Positions 51,027-60,116 of a DNA stretch of 64,000 nucleotides are shown here, one piece after another. The position numbers were made by a program, and so were the translations under genes. The DNA comes from Paenibacillus piri (GTDB lineage Bacteria; Bacillota; Bacilli; Paenibacillales; NBRC-103111). The notes under the pieces were generated by a model. It was not told where the DNA came from. It saw nothing but the letters and a program-made list of their open reading frames with translations, and did no database searches. The stretch covers positions 712,392 to 776,391 of the forward strand of contig NZ_SMRT01000002.1 of NCBI RefSeq assembly GCF_004354045.1, in the 5' to 3' direction. How positions within the stretch are numbered: the stretch's first letter is position 1; each line of letters begins with the position of its first letter.

Positions 51027-52856
51027 ATGAAGCGCTGGAATGACTTGATGCTGAAAACGAAAATGTTCATTTCGTTTTCCGTCGTATCGCTGTTTATCGT
51101 CGGAATCACCTGCGTCATCTTTTATTTTACGAACACAGGCGACATCAAAAATCAGACGCTCTCCTTGTCGAAAATTATTGCCAAACAGTTCTCCGAAATG
51201 ATTGATCTGTACATGCAAAATATCGAGGAGCTATCGCTGTCAATCTCCATTGACCCTGCCATCCAGGGCAGTCTGTTCGATTTCTATAAAACCGCGGACC
51301 CGATTGAGAAGGAAGCGATAGGCTACAAGCTCAATCCCGTGCTGTTCAATTTTTCCTACCCCAAAACTTACGTGCAGAGCATCTCCATATATACGCTGGA
51401 CGGTCATTGGTATTACTATTCAAAGCTGGTCAACCCGAAACTGACCGACTCGCTGTCATTCGACGAGGTGCGGCGTATTGCGGGCGAGCTGAACGGCAGA
51501 CCATTCCTGCTGCTGCCTACCCACGAGGAGCCGTCCAATGGCGAGCCGACCGGCAATACGGTATCGTTTATCCGCAAAATTACAAAAATTCCGACCCAGA
51601 CGATTATCGGCCTCGCCAGCATCAATGTCAATGTGAACGCCTTCAAAATGGTGCTGGCCAACACGAAAGCAAGCGAAATCGATAACCAGATGCATGTGCT
51701 GATTGTGAACGACGAAGGGCAGGTTATCTTCGAGAATGGAGCAGGCCAGAGCGGTCGGCCGCGATCCGTATTCGAGACTGCCGTTTTCAGCCGATCCAAA
51801 ACGAATGGAGAGCTTCTGTGGAAGAACGTTCCTTATTTGTATACGATCGAAACCTCCAGCTATACCGGTTGGAGCACGGTCATTCTCATTCCGAAGCATG
51901 TGCTGCTGCTCAAGCAGAAGCGGATTCAGGATATCGTCGTCATCGTCGGATTGGTGACGATGCTGCTCATTGCGGCGGTGTCCTATATGCTGTCCCATCA
52001 AATTACGCTTCCGCTAAACAAGCTGATGCGCAAAATGTCCCGGGTCGAGCTGGGCGATTTCAATCAAAGGATGGAGTATGCGGGCAGAAACGAAATCGGA
52101 CGGTTAAGCCGGATGTACAACCATATGTTGGACAGCATTTCGCGGTTGATCCATGAGGTTTACGAATCGAAGCTGGCCGAGAAGAGCGCCCAACTGTCGG
52201 CGCTGCATGCGCAAATCAATCCTCATTTCTTATACAATACGCTCAACATTATGAAGTCGATCAGCCGATTGCGGGGCGTTGAGGAAGTGGCCGAAATTTC
52301 TGAATCGCTGGCCGGTCTGTTTCAATACAGCATGAAAAACTTGCACCATCCGGTTACGCTCGGGGAAGAGATCGATCATATCCTCAATTACTTCAACATC
52401 CAGCAGCACCGGTTCGGCAACCGGCTGGAGCTTCGGTGCGAGATTCCCGAAGGGCTGCGCCAGACCCCGATTTTAAAGCTGACCCTTCAGCCGCTGATCG
52501 AGAACGCCGTTAACCACGGCTTGCGGCGCGTGAAGGCGGGAGGCTGCATCACGATTCGCGCCTGGCTGCAGAACGAGACGTTGATCGCAACCGTTTCCGA
52601 TAACGGAGAAGGAATAGCGGAGACCGAGCTCGCGAAGCTGCGATACGATTTGGACGCTTCCCTCTCGCATCATCCGGTTCGCGATGCGACACAAGGCATC
52701 GGGCTCCTCAATATTCACCAACGCATTCAGCTGTTTTACGGAAAACCGTACGGCCTGGAGCTGTCAAGCAAACCCGGCGAGGGAACGAAGGTCGCATTGA
52801 CGATCCCGCTCGCCGCAGCTCCGCATAATCAGCGAGGGGAGGAAGCGGCGCTATGA
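51027..52856 (+). CDS. sensor histidine kinase, YesM type
   Basis: 609 residues from ATG 51027; GTG 51012 adds five residues. N-terminal helix MFISFSVVSLFIVGITCVIF (~13-32), large extracellular domain, second helix near 300-320, HAMP and the box LHAQINPHFLYNTLN. ATPase motif LTLQPLIENAVNHG. It overlaps its response regulator by 4 bases. Confidence 0.9.
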   Translation: MKRWNDLMLKTKMFISFSVVSLFIVGITCVIFYFTNTGDIKNQTLSLSKIIAKQFSEMIDLYMQNIEELSLSISIDPAIQGSLFDFYKTADPIEKEAIGYKLNPVLFNFSYPKTYVQSISIYTLDGHWYYYSKLVNPKLTDSLSFDEVRRIAGELNGRPFLLLPTHEEPSNGEPTGNTVSFIRKITKIPTQTIIGLASINVNVNAFKMVLANTKASEIDNQMHVLIVNDEGQVIFENGAGQSGRPRSVFETAVFSRSKTNGELLWKNVPYLYTIETSSYTGWSTVILIPKHVLLLKQKRIQDIVVIVGLVTMLLIAAVSYMLSHQITLPLNKLMRKMSRVELGDFNQRMEYAGRNEIGRLSRMYNHMLDSISRLIHEVYESKLAEKSAQLSALHAQINPHFLYNTLNIMKSISRLRGVEEVAEISESLAGLFQYSMKNLHHPVTLGEEIDHILNYFNIQQHRFGNRLELRCEIPEGLRQTPILKLTLQPLIENAVNHGLRRVKAGGCITIRAWLQNETLIATVSDNGEGIAETELAKLRYDLDASLSHHPVRDATQGIGLLNIHQRIQLFYGKPYGLELSSKPGEGTKVALTIPLAAAPHNQRGEEAAL

Positions 52857-54412
52857 ATATTTTCGTCGTCGAGGATGAACGTTGGGCGTTGGCCGAGCTG
52901 GCACAGCTGTTTCAGGTATACGAGACCCGCCACCAGGTATTTGCATTCGAGAACGGCGACGATGCCTTGGCGGCGGCAGTCAAGATTCGCCCGCAGCTGG
53001 TCGTGACCGACATCAATATGCCGGGAATCGACGGTCTGGAGCTTATTGAGCAGCTGTATCGGCTCGATCCGGCGATCAAATGCATGATATTGAGCGTGCA
53101 CGACCAGTTCGAGTATGCACGGCAGGGAATGAAATACGGAGTTTCCGACTATTTGCTGAAGCCGGTCAAGAAGGATGTTCTGTACAAAGCTGTAGACAAT
53201 GCGATTGCGGCCATTGAGACGGACGTTAAACGGACTGAGGAATGGTTGAACGGATCGATCGCGCAAATGCTGTTGACGTCGGATGTTCCCGATCATGCGG
53301 CATTTCGCGCCGTAAATTCGAGTGACTGCTATATCGTGCTTCTTTTGCTGGAGACGACGGGAACATTGAAAGGATGGAATCAAACATGGTTCCATATGGC
53401 CGATTTAAAGCGGCGGTTCGCTACCTCTTCGACTCATAATCAAGATGTATTCGGTGTTGATTTAAACTGCCGGCAGCGCGTGCTGCTCATTCCGCAGACC
53501 GATCCCGCGCAATCGGGGGCGATCCATTCGCAATTATCGCAAATTTTTCATCAGTTGCAGCTGCTGCCGGTTCCGGCCCATTTGGGCTACGCCTTTAAAT
53601 CCGGGGCTTGCCCGTTATTCGAAGCGTTCGCCGCATTGAAATCGGACATGGAGGAGCAAATAGCGTTCGCTCAGCCGACCTTCGTGGTTCCGGGTTCCAA
53701 GCAGAGGGGACTGGAGCTCGACGGCATATGGGAAAAGGTTCGCGTGATGGAAACGCATTTCAAGAAGGGCGACCTGTTTAAAGGCCGGTCGGTGCTGCGG
53801 CAGCTATTGAAGCAGTTCGAGCAGCAGCGCGTCACGAAACATCAGCTCAAGCTGTTTATCCACGATATGCTGTATTCGTTGAAATTTAAATGGCTTACCG
53901 CGAGGAAAGGGATGATCAGCATCCATGAGGTGCAGGAGGAGGCGGGAACGCTGAACGGCCTCGTCGATTTCGAACGGCTGTTCGAATGGCTGGACGAGAC
54001 GATCGTCGCCCTGTACTGCGGGCAGGAGCCGGACGATTTGAATCCGAAGGGACTCATTCCCGTGCTGCTTCAGCAGATCCACCAGCATTATCAGGGAACG
54101 ATTTCACTGCAGCAGTTTGCGGCCGAGCATCATGTCAGCCTCGGTTATTTGTCCCGAATGTTCAAAAGCCAGACCGGAATAACGTTCTCCGACTACGTGG
54201 CCAATTACCGGATACGCAAAGCGAAAGAGCTGCTGAATGCCGGAGTGGAGCGCCTGCAGGAAGTAAGCGAGCTCGTCGGATATGAGGATGCCAAGCATTT
54301 CAGCGCCTTGTTCAAAAAGCTGGTCGGCGAAACGCCGATGATGTATGCAAGACGCCGTAAGCAGAGCGATGTCAGCCTCAGCCGTTCGACCCGGAACAAC
54401 CAAAGGCAATGA
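52853..54412 (+). CDS. AraC-type response regulator, YesN type
   Basis: 519 residues. Receiver FVVEDERWA with phospho-Asp in VVTDINMPGIDG; middle region ~140-400; C-terminal double HTH ending LFKKLVGETPMMYAR. Coupled to the kinase by ATGA. The next transcription unit (importer 3) starts 200 bases later and is its probable target. Confidence 0.9.
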   Translation: MNIFVVEDERWALAELAQLFQVYETRHQVFAFENGDDALAAAVKIRPQLVVTDINMPGIDGLELIEQLYRLDPAIKCMILSVHDQFEYARQGMKYGVSDYLLKPVKKDVLYKAVDNAIAAIETDVKRTEEWLNGSIAQMLLTSDVPDHAAFRAVNSSDCYIVLLLLETTGTLKGWNQTWFHMADLKRRFATSSTHNQDVFGVDLNCRQRVLLIPQTDPAQSGAIHSQLSQIFHQLQLLPVPAHLGYAFKSGACPLFEAFAALKSDMEEQIAFAQPTFVVPGSKQRGLELDGIWEKVRVMETHFKKGDLFKGRSVLRQLLKQFEQQRVTKHQLKLFIHDMLYSLKFKWLTARKGMISIHEVQEEAGTLNGLVDFERLFEWLDETIVALYCGQEPDDLNPKGLIPVLLQQIHQHYQGTISLQQFAAEHHVSLGYLSRMFKSQTGITFSDYVANYRIRKAKELLNAGVERLQEVSELVGYEDAKHFSALFKKLVGETPMMYARRRKQSDVSLSRSTRNNQRQ

Positions 54413-54424
54413 TTCCAGGTTTTA

Positions 54425-54440
54425 TTAAAAACGCTTACAA
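54425..54440 (+). promoter_or_regulatory. cre-like site 1 of importer 3
   Basis: TTAAAAACGCTTACAA agrees with cre consensus WTGNAARCGNWWWCAW at 15 positions (A for G at position 3). It lies upstream of the promoter at 54481. Confidence 0.6.
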
Positions 54441-54480
54441 AAAGGAAAAATCACCCCCCTGAATCGGTACAAATCGCATG

Positions 54481-54509
54481 TAGGCAAACGGCGGAGGCGT
54501 ACGTACAAT
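54481..54509 (+). promoter_or_regulatory. promoter of importer 3 operon
   Basis: TAGGCA and TACAAT with 17 bases between them; the only well-spaced pair in the 209-base gap. The leader to ATG is ~105 bases. Confidence 0.45.
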
Positions 54510-54596
54510 TTACTTAGACCACGGACAATCGCATACAACCGGATCCAAATATCGGTTCTGTGGGGTCGAAGACCAACGCATGATGAAGCTTTTGTC

Positions 54597-54612
54597 TTGA
54601 AAACGCTAAGGA
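54597..54612 (+). promoter_or_regulatory. cre-like site 2, overlapping the ribosome site
   Basis: TTGAAAACGCTAAGGA has 14 of 16 cre positions and ends within the AAGGAGG ribosome binding site. In this position CcpA could act as a roadblock. Confidence 0.45.
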
Positions 54613-54621
54613 GGAAACCTA

Positions 54622-55974
54622 ATGAGTCGAGCTAAAATTTTGACTGCTTGTGCTTACACCGCTTTACTTTCAACCTTATTCGCAGGCTGCTCTTCATCCC
54701 AGCCTGCCGCCGGCAATTCGCCGGCACCCGCCAGCCCGGCTTCGTCAACGCCGGCACCGAACAAGCCGGCCGAGCCGGTGACGCTGACGCTGCTGATCGG
54801 ATCGACTGGAACCGCCTATCCGGCTACCCAGGCTGTTGCTGCGGAAGCCGAGAAGAAGCTGAACATCAAGATCAAATTCGACATCAAGCCGGATGGCACG
54901 GAGGGTGATAACCTGGTCAAAACGCGCCTGGCGACGGGTGAAATGGCCGATATTTTGTCCTACAATTCCGGATCGCTGCTGCAAGCGCTTAATCCGGAAG
55001 AAAACTTCGTCGATTTGGCGAACGAACCGTACGTTGCCAACCTGCTCGATTCGTACAAGCAGACCGTATCTGCAAACGGCAAAGTTTTCGGTGTTCCGGT
55101 CGGCTCGTCGAATGTAGGCGGCGTGCTCTACAACAAGAAAGTGTACGCCGAGCTCGGCCTGACCGTGCCGAAAACATGGGCGGAATTTATCGCCAACAGC
55201 GATAAAATCAAGGCTGCGGGCAAAACCGCGATCATCGGCTCCTACAAGACGACCTGGACGTCTCAGCTGTTCGTGCTGGGCAACCATTACAACGTGCAGG
55301 CTAAAGTGCCGAACTTCGTGCAGGATTACACGGCCAACAAAGCCAAATTTGCGACAACTCCGGCCGCGCTGCGCGGCTTCGAAATGACGAGTGAGGTGTT
55401 CAAGAAAGGCTATTATAACAAAGATTTCCTGGCCACGACCTATGATGCAGGATTGAAAATGCTGGCCGAAGGAACGGGCGTCCAATACCCGATGCTGACC
55501 AGCGCCATCGATGCGCTTGCGCAAAATTACCCGGATAAGGTCAAAGATATCGGCGTCTTCCCGACGCCTAGCGACGATCCGAACATCAACGGCTTCACCG
55601 TCTGGATGCCGGGCTCCTATTATATCAACAAGAAGGGCAAAAACATCGACGCCGCCAAAAAATTCATCGAATTTTACATGTCGCCCGAAGGGCAGAAGGC
55701 GTATATGTCCAAGAGCAAGGCGAACGGACCCTATGTCGTCAAAGGGGTCAAGGTTCCCGATGACGCGTACGAAGGGGTCAAAGATATGCAGCCGTACTTC
55801 GACAGCGGCAAAACATCGCCTGCGCTGGAGTTCGTATCGCCCGTCAAAGGACCGAACCTGGAGAGCATCCTGATCGAAGTCGGAACCGGTCAAAAGTCCG
55901 CTGCGGACGGAGCGGCCGATTATGACAAGGATGTCAAGAAGCAGGCTCAGCAGCTGAACCTTCCGGGCTGGTAA
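54622..55974 (+). CDS. lipoprotein sugar-binding protein of importer 3
   Basis: 450 residues. Lipoprotein signal ends in LFAGC; a Pro/Ala/Ser-rich linker follows. The body is a family-1 binding protein: LLIGSTGTAYPA, ATGEMADILSYNSGSLL and VWMPGSYYINKKGK. RBS AAGGAGG eight bases before ATG. It delivers substrate to the two permeases. A hairpin separates it from them. Confidence 0.92.
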   Translation: MSRAKILTACAYTALLSTLFAGCSSSQPAAGNSPAPASPASSTPAPNKPAEPVTLTLLIGSTGTAYPATQAVAAEAEKKLNIKIKFDIKPDGTEGDNLVKTRLATGEMADILSYNSGSLLQALNPEENFVDLANEPYVANLLDSYKQTVSANGKVFGVPVGSSNVGGVLYNKKVYAELGLTVPKTWAEFIANSDKIKAAGKTAIIGSYKTTWTSQLFVLGNHYNVQAKVPNFVQDYTANKAKFATTPAALRGFEMTSEVFKKGYYNKDFLATTYDAGLKMLAEGTGVQYPMLTSAIDALAQNYPDKVKDIGVFPTPSDDPNINGFTVWMPGSYYINKKGKNIDAAKKFIEFYMSPEGQKAYMSKSKANGPYVVKGVKVPDDAYEGVKDMQPYFDSGKTSPALEFVSPVKGPNLESILIEVGTGQKSAADGAADYDKDVKKQAQQLNLPGW

Positions 55975-55990
55975 CCAATAAAGCTTCATC

Positions 55991-56018
55991 GGCCCTGCAA
56001 GCGGCTGTTTGCAGGGCC
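55991..56018 (+). other. intercistronic hairpin after importer 3 binding protein
   Basis: Perfect 10-bp stem GGCCCTGCAA / TTGCAGGGCC, eight-base loop, no T-run. Same position as the hairpin at 38537 in importer 2, consistent with unequal expression of binding protein and permeases. Confidence 0.65.
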
Positions 56019-56056
56019 GGTTCGATAAGAAGAGCACAAACCGGAAGGAGATCATG

Positions 56057-56923
56057 ATGAGAATAGCGCAAAAACGGATGTATTCGTATTTATTTTTACT
56101 GCCCGCCGGCATCATTTATTTCGTCTTTTATTTGCTGCCGACCGTGATGTCGTTTTTTTTCAGCCTGACCCGCTGGACGTTGACGAAATGGCAGTTTATC
56201 GGATTTGACAATTACAAAATGTTTTTCGAGGAATCGTCGCTGCAGATCGGCTTCAAGAACACGCTGATCTTCGCGGTCGTGACCTGCGCCCTGAAGGTGG
56301 TTTTGGCGCTGCTGCTCGCAACCATATTGACGTCCCGGATCTGGTTTAAAGATTACTTCCGCTCGATGGTGTTTTTCCCGACGCTGCTCAGTACGATCGC
56401 CGTTGGGATCGCCTTCAGCACGATGATGCATCCGACTCAGGGGGTCATCAACACCGCGCTGGCCGCCATGGGCATCGAAGGACCGGACTGGCTCGGCAAT
56501 ACGAAGCTGGCGCTGCTGTCCGTCGCCTTCGTGGATGTCTGGAAAGGCGTCGGGATCGCTACCGTTATTTACATCGCGGGTATTATGGCGATTCCGCTGC
56601 ATTACTACGAAGCGCTTAAAATCGACGGGGGCAACGCGCTGAAAGGGTTTTGGCATATTACGCTGCCGCTCAGCCGTCCGGCGATGAACTCGGTCATTAT
56701 TTTGGCGTTTATCGGCGGTTTGCGCACCTTCGACCTGATCTGGGCAATGACGAAGGGGGGGCCCGGCTTTTCAACCGACCTTATCGCTTCGATCATTTAT
56801 AAGCAGTATCAAGCCGGATTTTACGGCCTCGCCACTGCCGGCAACGTCATTTTGTTTATCGGCATCTCGGTATTGGCGTTTCCGCTGTACATGTTTCTGA
56901 ACCGGAGAGAGGTGGACCTATGA
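56057..56923 (+). CDS. carbohydrate ABC importer permease, MalF/UgpA type
   Basis: 288 residues from ATG 56057 (AAGGAG six bases upstream; ATG 56054 is the alternative). Six helices: YLFLLPAGIIYFVFYLLP, WQFIGFDNYKMFF, and EAA loop YEALKIDGGNALKGFWHIT. The gene overlaps the second permease by 4 bases. Confidence 0.9.
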   Translation: MRIAQKRMYSYLFLLPAGIIYFVFYLLPTVMSFFFSLTRWTLTKWQFIGFDNYKMFFEESSLQIGFKNTLIFAVVTCALKVVLALLLATILTSRIWFKDYFRSMVFFPTLLSTIAVGIAFSTMMHPTQGVINTALAAMGIEGPDWLGNTKLALLSVAFVDVWKGVGIATVIYIAGIMAIPLHYYEALKIDGGNALKGFWHITLPLSRPAMNSVIILAFIGGLRTFDLIWAMTKGGPGFSTDLIASIIYKQYQAGFYGLATAGNVILFIGISVLAFPLYMFLNRREVDL

Positions 56924-57759
56924 GCCAAGGTGCCAAGCTGCAAAAAATAGCGGTCAGCGCGATCATGCTTCTGCTTTCAACGCTCATTTTCTGGGTGCCC
57001 TTTTATTTCGTCATCGTCAATTCGTTCAAATCGAGCACGAAAGCGGCGGATATGAACATGAAATGGCCGGACACCTTGCATATTATCGACAACTACAAAT
57101 CGGTGCTGACCGCCGCCGACAACATGCTCGTCCGAGCCTTTTACAACAGTACGCTGCTTACCATCTTATCGGTCGTCGGTCTGGTGATCGTCAGCTCGTT
57201 GGCCGGCTTTGTGCTGCAGCGCAGAGAGAGGGGCAAGGCTTCCTCGACGTTCAACTTTTTGGTGCTGGCCGGTTTAATGATTCCGCCTGCGGTTGTGCCG
57301 ACGATTTGGGTGCTCAATTCGGTCGGCTTGTTCAAAACGCTGACGGGTCTCACCCTGGTTGAAATCGCGCTGCATTTCCCGTTTTGCGCTATTTTATACA
57401 AAGCGTTCACGGCTACCATACCACGGGATATTGACGAAAGCGCCTTTATGGACGGCTGCGGCGGATTGAGGCTGTACACCTACATTATATTTCCGCTCCT
57501 GAAGCCGGTAACTTCAACGATCGTCATCATCCAGGCGGTAAACATTTTTAACGATTTCGTCAATCCGCTCTATTTTTTGCCGGGCTCGGAAAATGCGACC
57601 GTTCAGCTGACGCTGTACAATTTCATGAGCATGTACATAACATCGTGGAATCTGCTGTTCGCGGATGTCGTGCTCATCTCGATCCCGCCGCTCATTTTGT
57701 TTATTTTTTTCAATAAGAAGATCGTCGCCGGCATGACGGCTGGCTCCGTGAAGGGTTAG
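56920..57759 (+). CDS. carbohydrate ABC importer permease, MalG/UgpE type
   Basis: 279 residues starting in ATGA overlap. Six helices with VNSFKSSTKAADMNM, EAA loop DIDESAFMDGCGGLRLYTYI and C-terminal FNKKIVAGMTAGSVKG. Completes importer 3. About 195 bases, including a hairpin without T-run (57763-57791), separate it from the enzyme genes. Confidence 0.9.
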   Translation: MSQGAKLQKIAVSAIMLLLSTLIFWVPFYFVIVNSFKSSTKAADMNMKWPDTLHIIDNYKSVLTAADNMLVRAFYNSTLLTILSVVGLVIVSSLAGFVLQRRERGKASSTFNFLVLAGLMIPPAVVPTIWVLNSVGLFKTLTGLTLVEIALHFPFCAILYKAFTATIPRDIDESAFMDGCGGLRLYTYIIFPLLKPVTSTIVIIQAVNIFNDFVNPLYFLPGSENATVQLTLYNFMSMYITSWNLLFADVVLISIPPLILFIFFNKKIVAGMTAGSVKG

Positions 57760-57954
57760 CCGGGCCGGAAATATCGCCTGCCGTTCCGGCCGCATCGGCT
57801 ATTCGAATGGCTGAATGAACAATGATAACCGGTCCGGAGCGCATTATGATGAAGATATGAAGGCCGAACAGAGCTGCTAAGCATTTTATTATTAACCGAT
57901 CGGCTCCTTCAGGCAAGGCCGACTTCATGCATGAAGCGATTAGGGGGAAAGTAC

Positions 57955-58647
57955 ATGGAAAGCACCGGCGGTAATGTACTTTGGTTTACCGGTCTCTCCG
58001 GCTCAGGCAAGACGACTACGGCGCAGGAGGTCTATGCGCGGCTGGCGGCGGCCGGTCGACCGGCGGAGCTGCTCGACGGGGATGCCGTACGCAAGGCGAT
58101 CTGCAGCGGGCTCGGCTTCAGCCGGGACGACCGGATGGAAAATATACGCCGTATCGCGTTTGTCGCGAACCTGCTGTCCAGGCACGGCGTTACCGTTCTC
58201 GTCTCCGCGATTACTCCTTATGAGGAGATGCGCGATTATTTGCGGAAGCACGTCAACGGATATGTGGAAATTTATGTGCAGTGCTCCTTGGCGGTCTGCG
58301 AAGCGCGGGATGTGAAAGGATTGTACGCCAAAGCGCGCCGTCATGAAATCGGCATGTTCACCGGCGTTTCCGACGTGTACGACGAACCGCAGCGGGCAGA
58401 CTTGGTCATTAGTACGGAGCACCGTTCCGTTCAGGCGAATGCGCTGCGTATTGTGGAGTGGTTGAATCGGGCGCGGGACGGACACGGTGACAGCGCGGTC
58501 GCGGAGGCGGGGGATGAGCCGTCTGCATGCGCCGATGTCGCACAGCAATACACAGCAGCCGCTCTGGAGCTGGCGCCGGTGGCAGAGTCGAGCGTTTCCG
58601 CTCGGCCTGGAGACGCTGCGTGCCCACCGGAGGGAGACGGCCGATGA
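57955..58647 (+). CDS. cysC: adenylylsulfate-kinase-like protein (CysC family)
   Basis: 230 residues from ATG 57955 (AGGGGGAAAG upstream). Residues 7-180 follow CysC: P-loop GLSGSGKTT (13-21), LLDGDAVRKAICSGLGFSRD, RMENIRRIAFVANLL, CEARDVKGLYAKAR and FTGVSDVYDEP. The usual FISPxR loop reads AITPYEEMRD, that is Thr for Ser and Glu for the first Arg. After the domain there is a ~50-residue Ala/Pro/acidic tail of unknown use. It would phosphorylate APS to PAPS, but no ATP sulfurylase is nearby, so another substrate is possible. Overlaps the next gene by 4 bases. Confidence 0.75.
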   Translation: MESTGGNVLWFTGLSGSGKTTTAQEVYARLAAAGRPAELLDGDAVRKAICSGLGFSRDDRMENIRRIAFVANLLSRHGVTVLVSAITPYEEMRDYLRKHVNGYVEIYVQCSLAVCEARDVKGLYAKARRHEIGMFTGVSDVYDEPQRADLVISTEHRSVQANALRIVEWLNRARDGHGDSAVAEAGDEPSACADVAQQYTAAALELAPVAESSVSARPGDAACPPEGDGR

Positions 58648-60074
58648 AAATCGTTATGGTCTCGTTGGATACGCTTCGCGCCGACCGGCTCGGCTGCTGC
58701 GGATACGGCAAGCCAACATCCCCGCATCTCGACAAGATCGCCTCCGAAGGAGTGCTGATGGAACGTGCCTATGCGGCGGACATTCCGACCGAGGCGGCCC
58801 ATTCGGCCATTTTTACCGGATGCATCGGCTTGACGACGGGAATCGTGTCCCACGGCTCCGAGCTGGCCTATCTGCCCAAATCGGTCGAATGGCTGCCGTC
58901 GAAGCTCAAGACGGCCGGCTTCGTAACCGGCGCGGTCGATAACCTGTACAACCTGAAGGAATGGTTTGCCCGCGGTTACCGTTACTACATCAACAGCTCG
59001 GGCAAAAAGCGGTGGATCGACGGCCGGACGGTGAACGAGCTCGCGCTTCCATGGATCCGAGAGCATAAGGATGACGATTTCTTTTTATTTCTGCATTATT
59101 GGGACGCTCATACGCCTTATTTGCCGCCGAAAGACTATATTGCCCCTTTTTACGACAAGGAGAGCGATCCGTATGCCTCGGGCAATACGAGCATGGAGCG
59201 GGCGTATTCCCATCCGGCGTATCCGTTTTTCAAGCATCATCATTACAAGCGGCTCGGCCCCGTCACGGATGCGGCGTATATCAGCGCGCTTTACGATGCG
59301 GAAATCCGCTACCTGGACGACCGGCTCCGCGAGCTGGACGACTGCCTGAGCGAAGCGGGCATACGGGATGATACGCTGCTCATCCTGTTCGGCGACCATG
59401 GCGAAAGCTTGACCGAGCATGACATTTACTGGGATCATTGCGGTCTGTACGAGCCGACAGTGCACGTTCCGCTCATTATGCGGTGGCCCGGGCGCATTCC
59501 GGCGTCCCGGCGGGTGCGCGGGTTCGTGCAGCATGCCGATCTGATGCCGACGCTGCTGGAGGCAATCGCCGCAGAAGCGCCTGCGGAAATCGATGGGGCA
59601 GCGCTCAGGCCGGCTTCGGAGTACGACGGGCGAAGCTTGTGGCCCGCCATTCGCGGGGAGGCCGAAGGAACGCTTGACGAGGTGTATTTAAGCGAATGCG
59701 CATGGCAGGCGGCCCGGGCGGTGCGCAACGAGCAGTTCAAGCTGATCCGCAATTACGACACGGGACCGTTCCGGCGTCCGGCCGTCGAGCTGTACGATTT
59801 GCAGCGGGACCCGGAGGAGCGGTACAACGCGGCGGAAGCTTTCCCGCAAATCGCGGAAGCGATGGAACGGCGGCTGGACGCGTTCGTGGCGGGCAAGCTG
59901 AGCGGACGGCCGGACCCGATGATGGTCCAGATCCGCGAGGCGCAGCTGCCGTTCCGGAGGCGGATCGAGTCGATTCTCGGCGCCGTCGGATTGACGTGGG
60001 AGTCGTGGATCGCGAACCCGCAGCGCGAACGGTATGATGCTTTAGAGGAAGCGCTTGCACGCAAGTTGGAATAA
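58644..60074 (+). CDS. sulfatase-fold hydrolase/transferase with Thr nucleophile, first copy
   Basis: 476 residues from ATG 58644, in overlap with the CysC-like stop. The alkaline-phosphatase-superfamily metal residues are present: SLDTLRADR (Asp9) and FGDHGESLTEHD. The site of the Cys-x-Pro-x-Arg signature reads Thr49-Glu-Ala-Ala-His53 (DIPTEAAHSAIFTG). Without Cys or Ser there is no formylglycine, so sulfate-ester hydrolysis by the usual route is unlikely. Thr nucleophiles occur in superfamily phosphodiesterases and transferases such as LtaS. No signal peptide or membrane helix, so cytosolic. Confidence 0.85.
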   Translation: MKIVMVSLDTLRADRLGCCGYGKPTSPHLDKIASEGVLMERAYAADIPTEAAHSAIFTGCIGLTTGIVSHGSELAYLPKSVEWLPSKLKTAGFVTGAVDNLYNLKEWFARGYRYYINSSGKKRWIDGRTVNELALPWIREHKDDDFFLFLHYWDAHTPYLPPKDYIAPFYDKESDPYASGNTSMERAYSHPAYPFFKHHHYKRLGPVTDAAYISALYDAEIRYLDDRLRELDDCLSEAGIRDDTLLILFGDHGESLTEHDIYWDHCGLYEPTVHVPLIMRWPGRIPASRRVRGFVQHADLMPTLLEAIAAEAPAEIDGAALRPASEYDGRSLWPAIRGEAEGTLDEVYLSECAWQAARAVRNEQFKLIRNYDTGPFRRPAVELYDLQRDPEERYNAAEAFPQIAEAMERRLDAFVAGKLSGRPDPMMVQIREAQLPFRRRIESILGAVGLTWESWIANPQRERYDALEEALARKLE

Positions 60075-60116
60075 TACTTGTGCCCAATTCGAAGATGAAA
60101 GGTGGTGCAGTCCCGG

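Noticed and set aside
57763..57791. Terminator between importer 3 permease and CysC-like gene
   Set aside because: Good 8-bp stem GGCCGGAA/TTCCGGCC but no T-run; read-through is likely.
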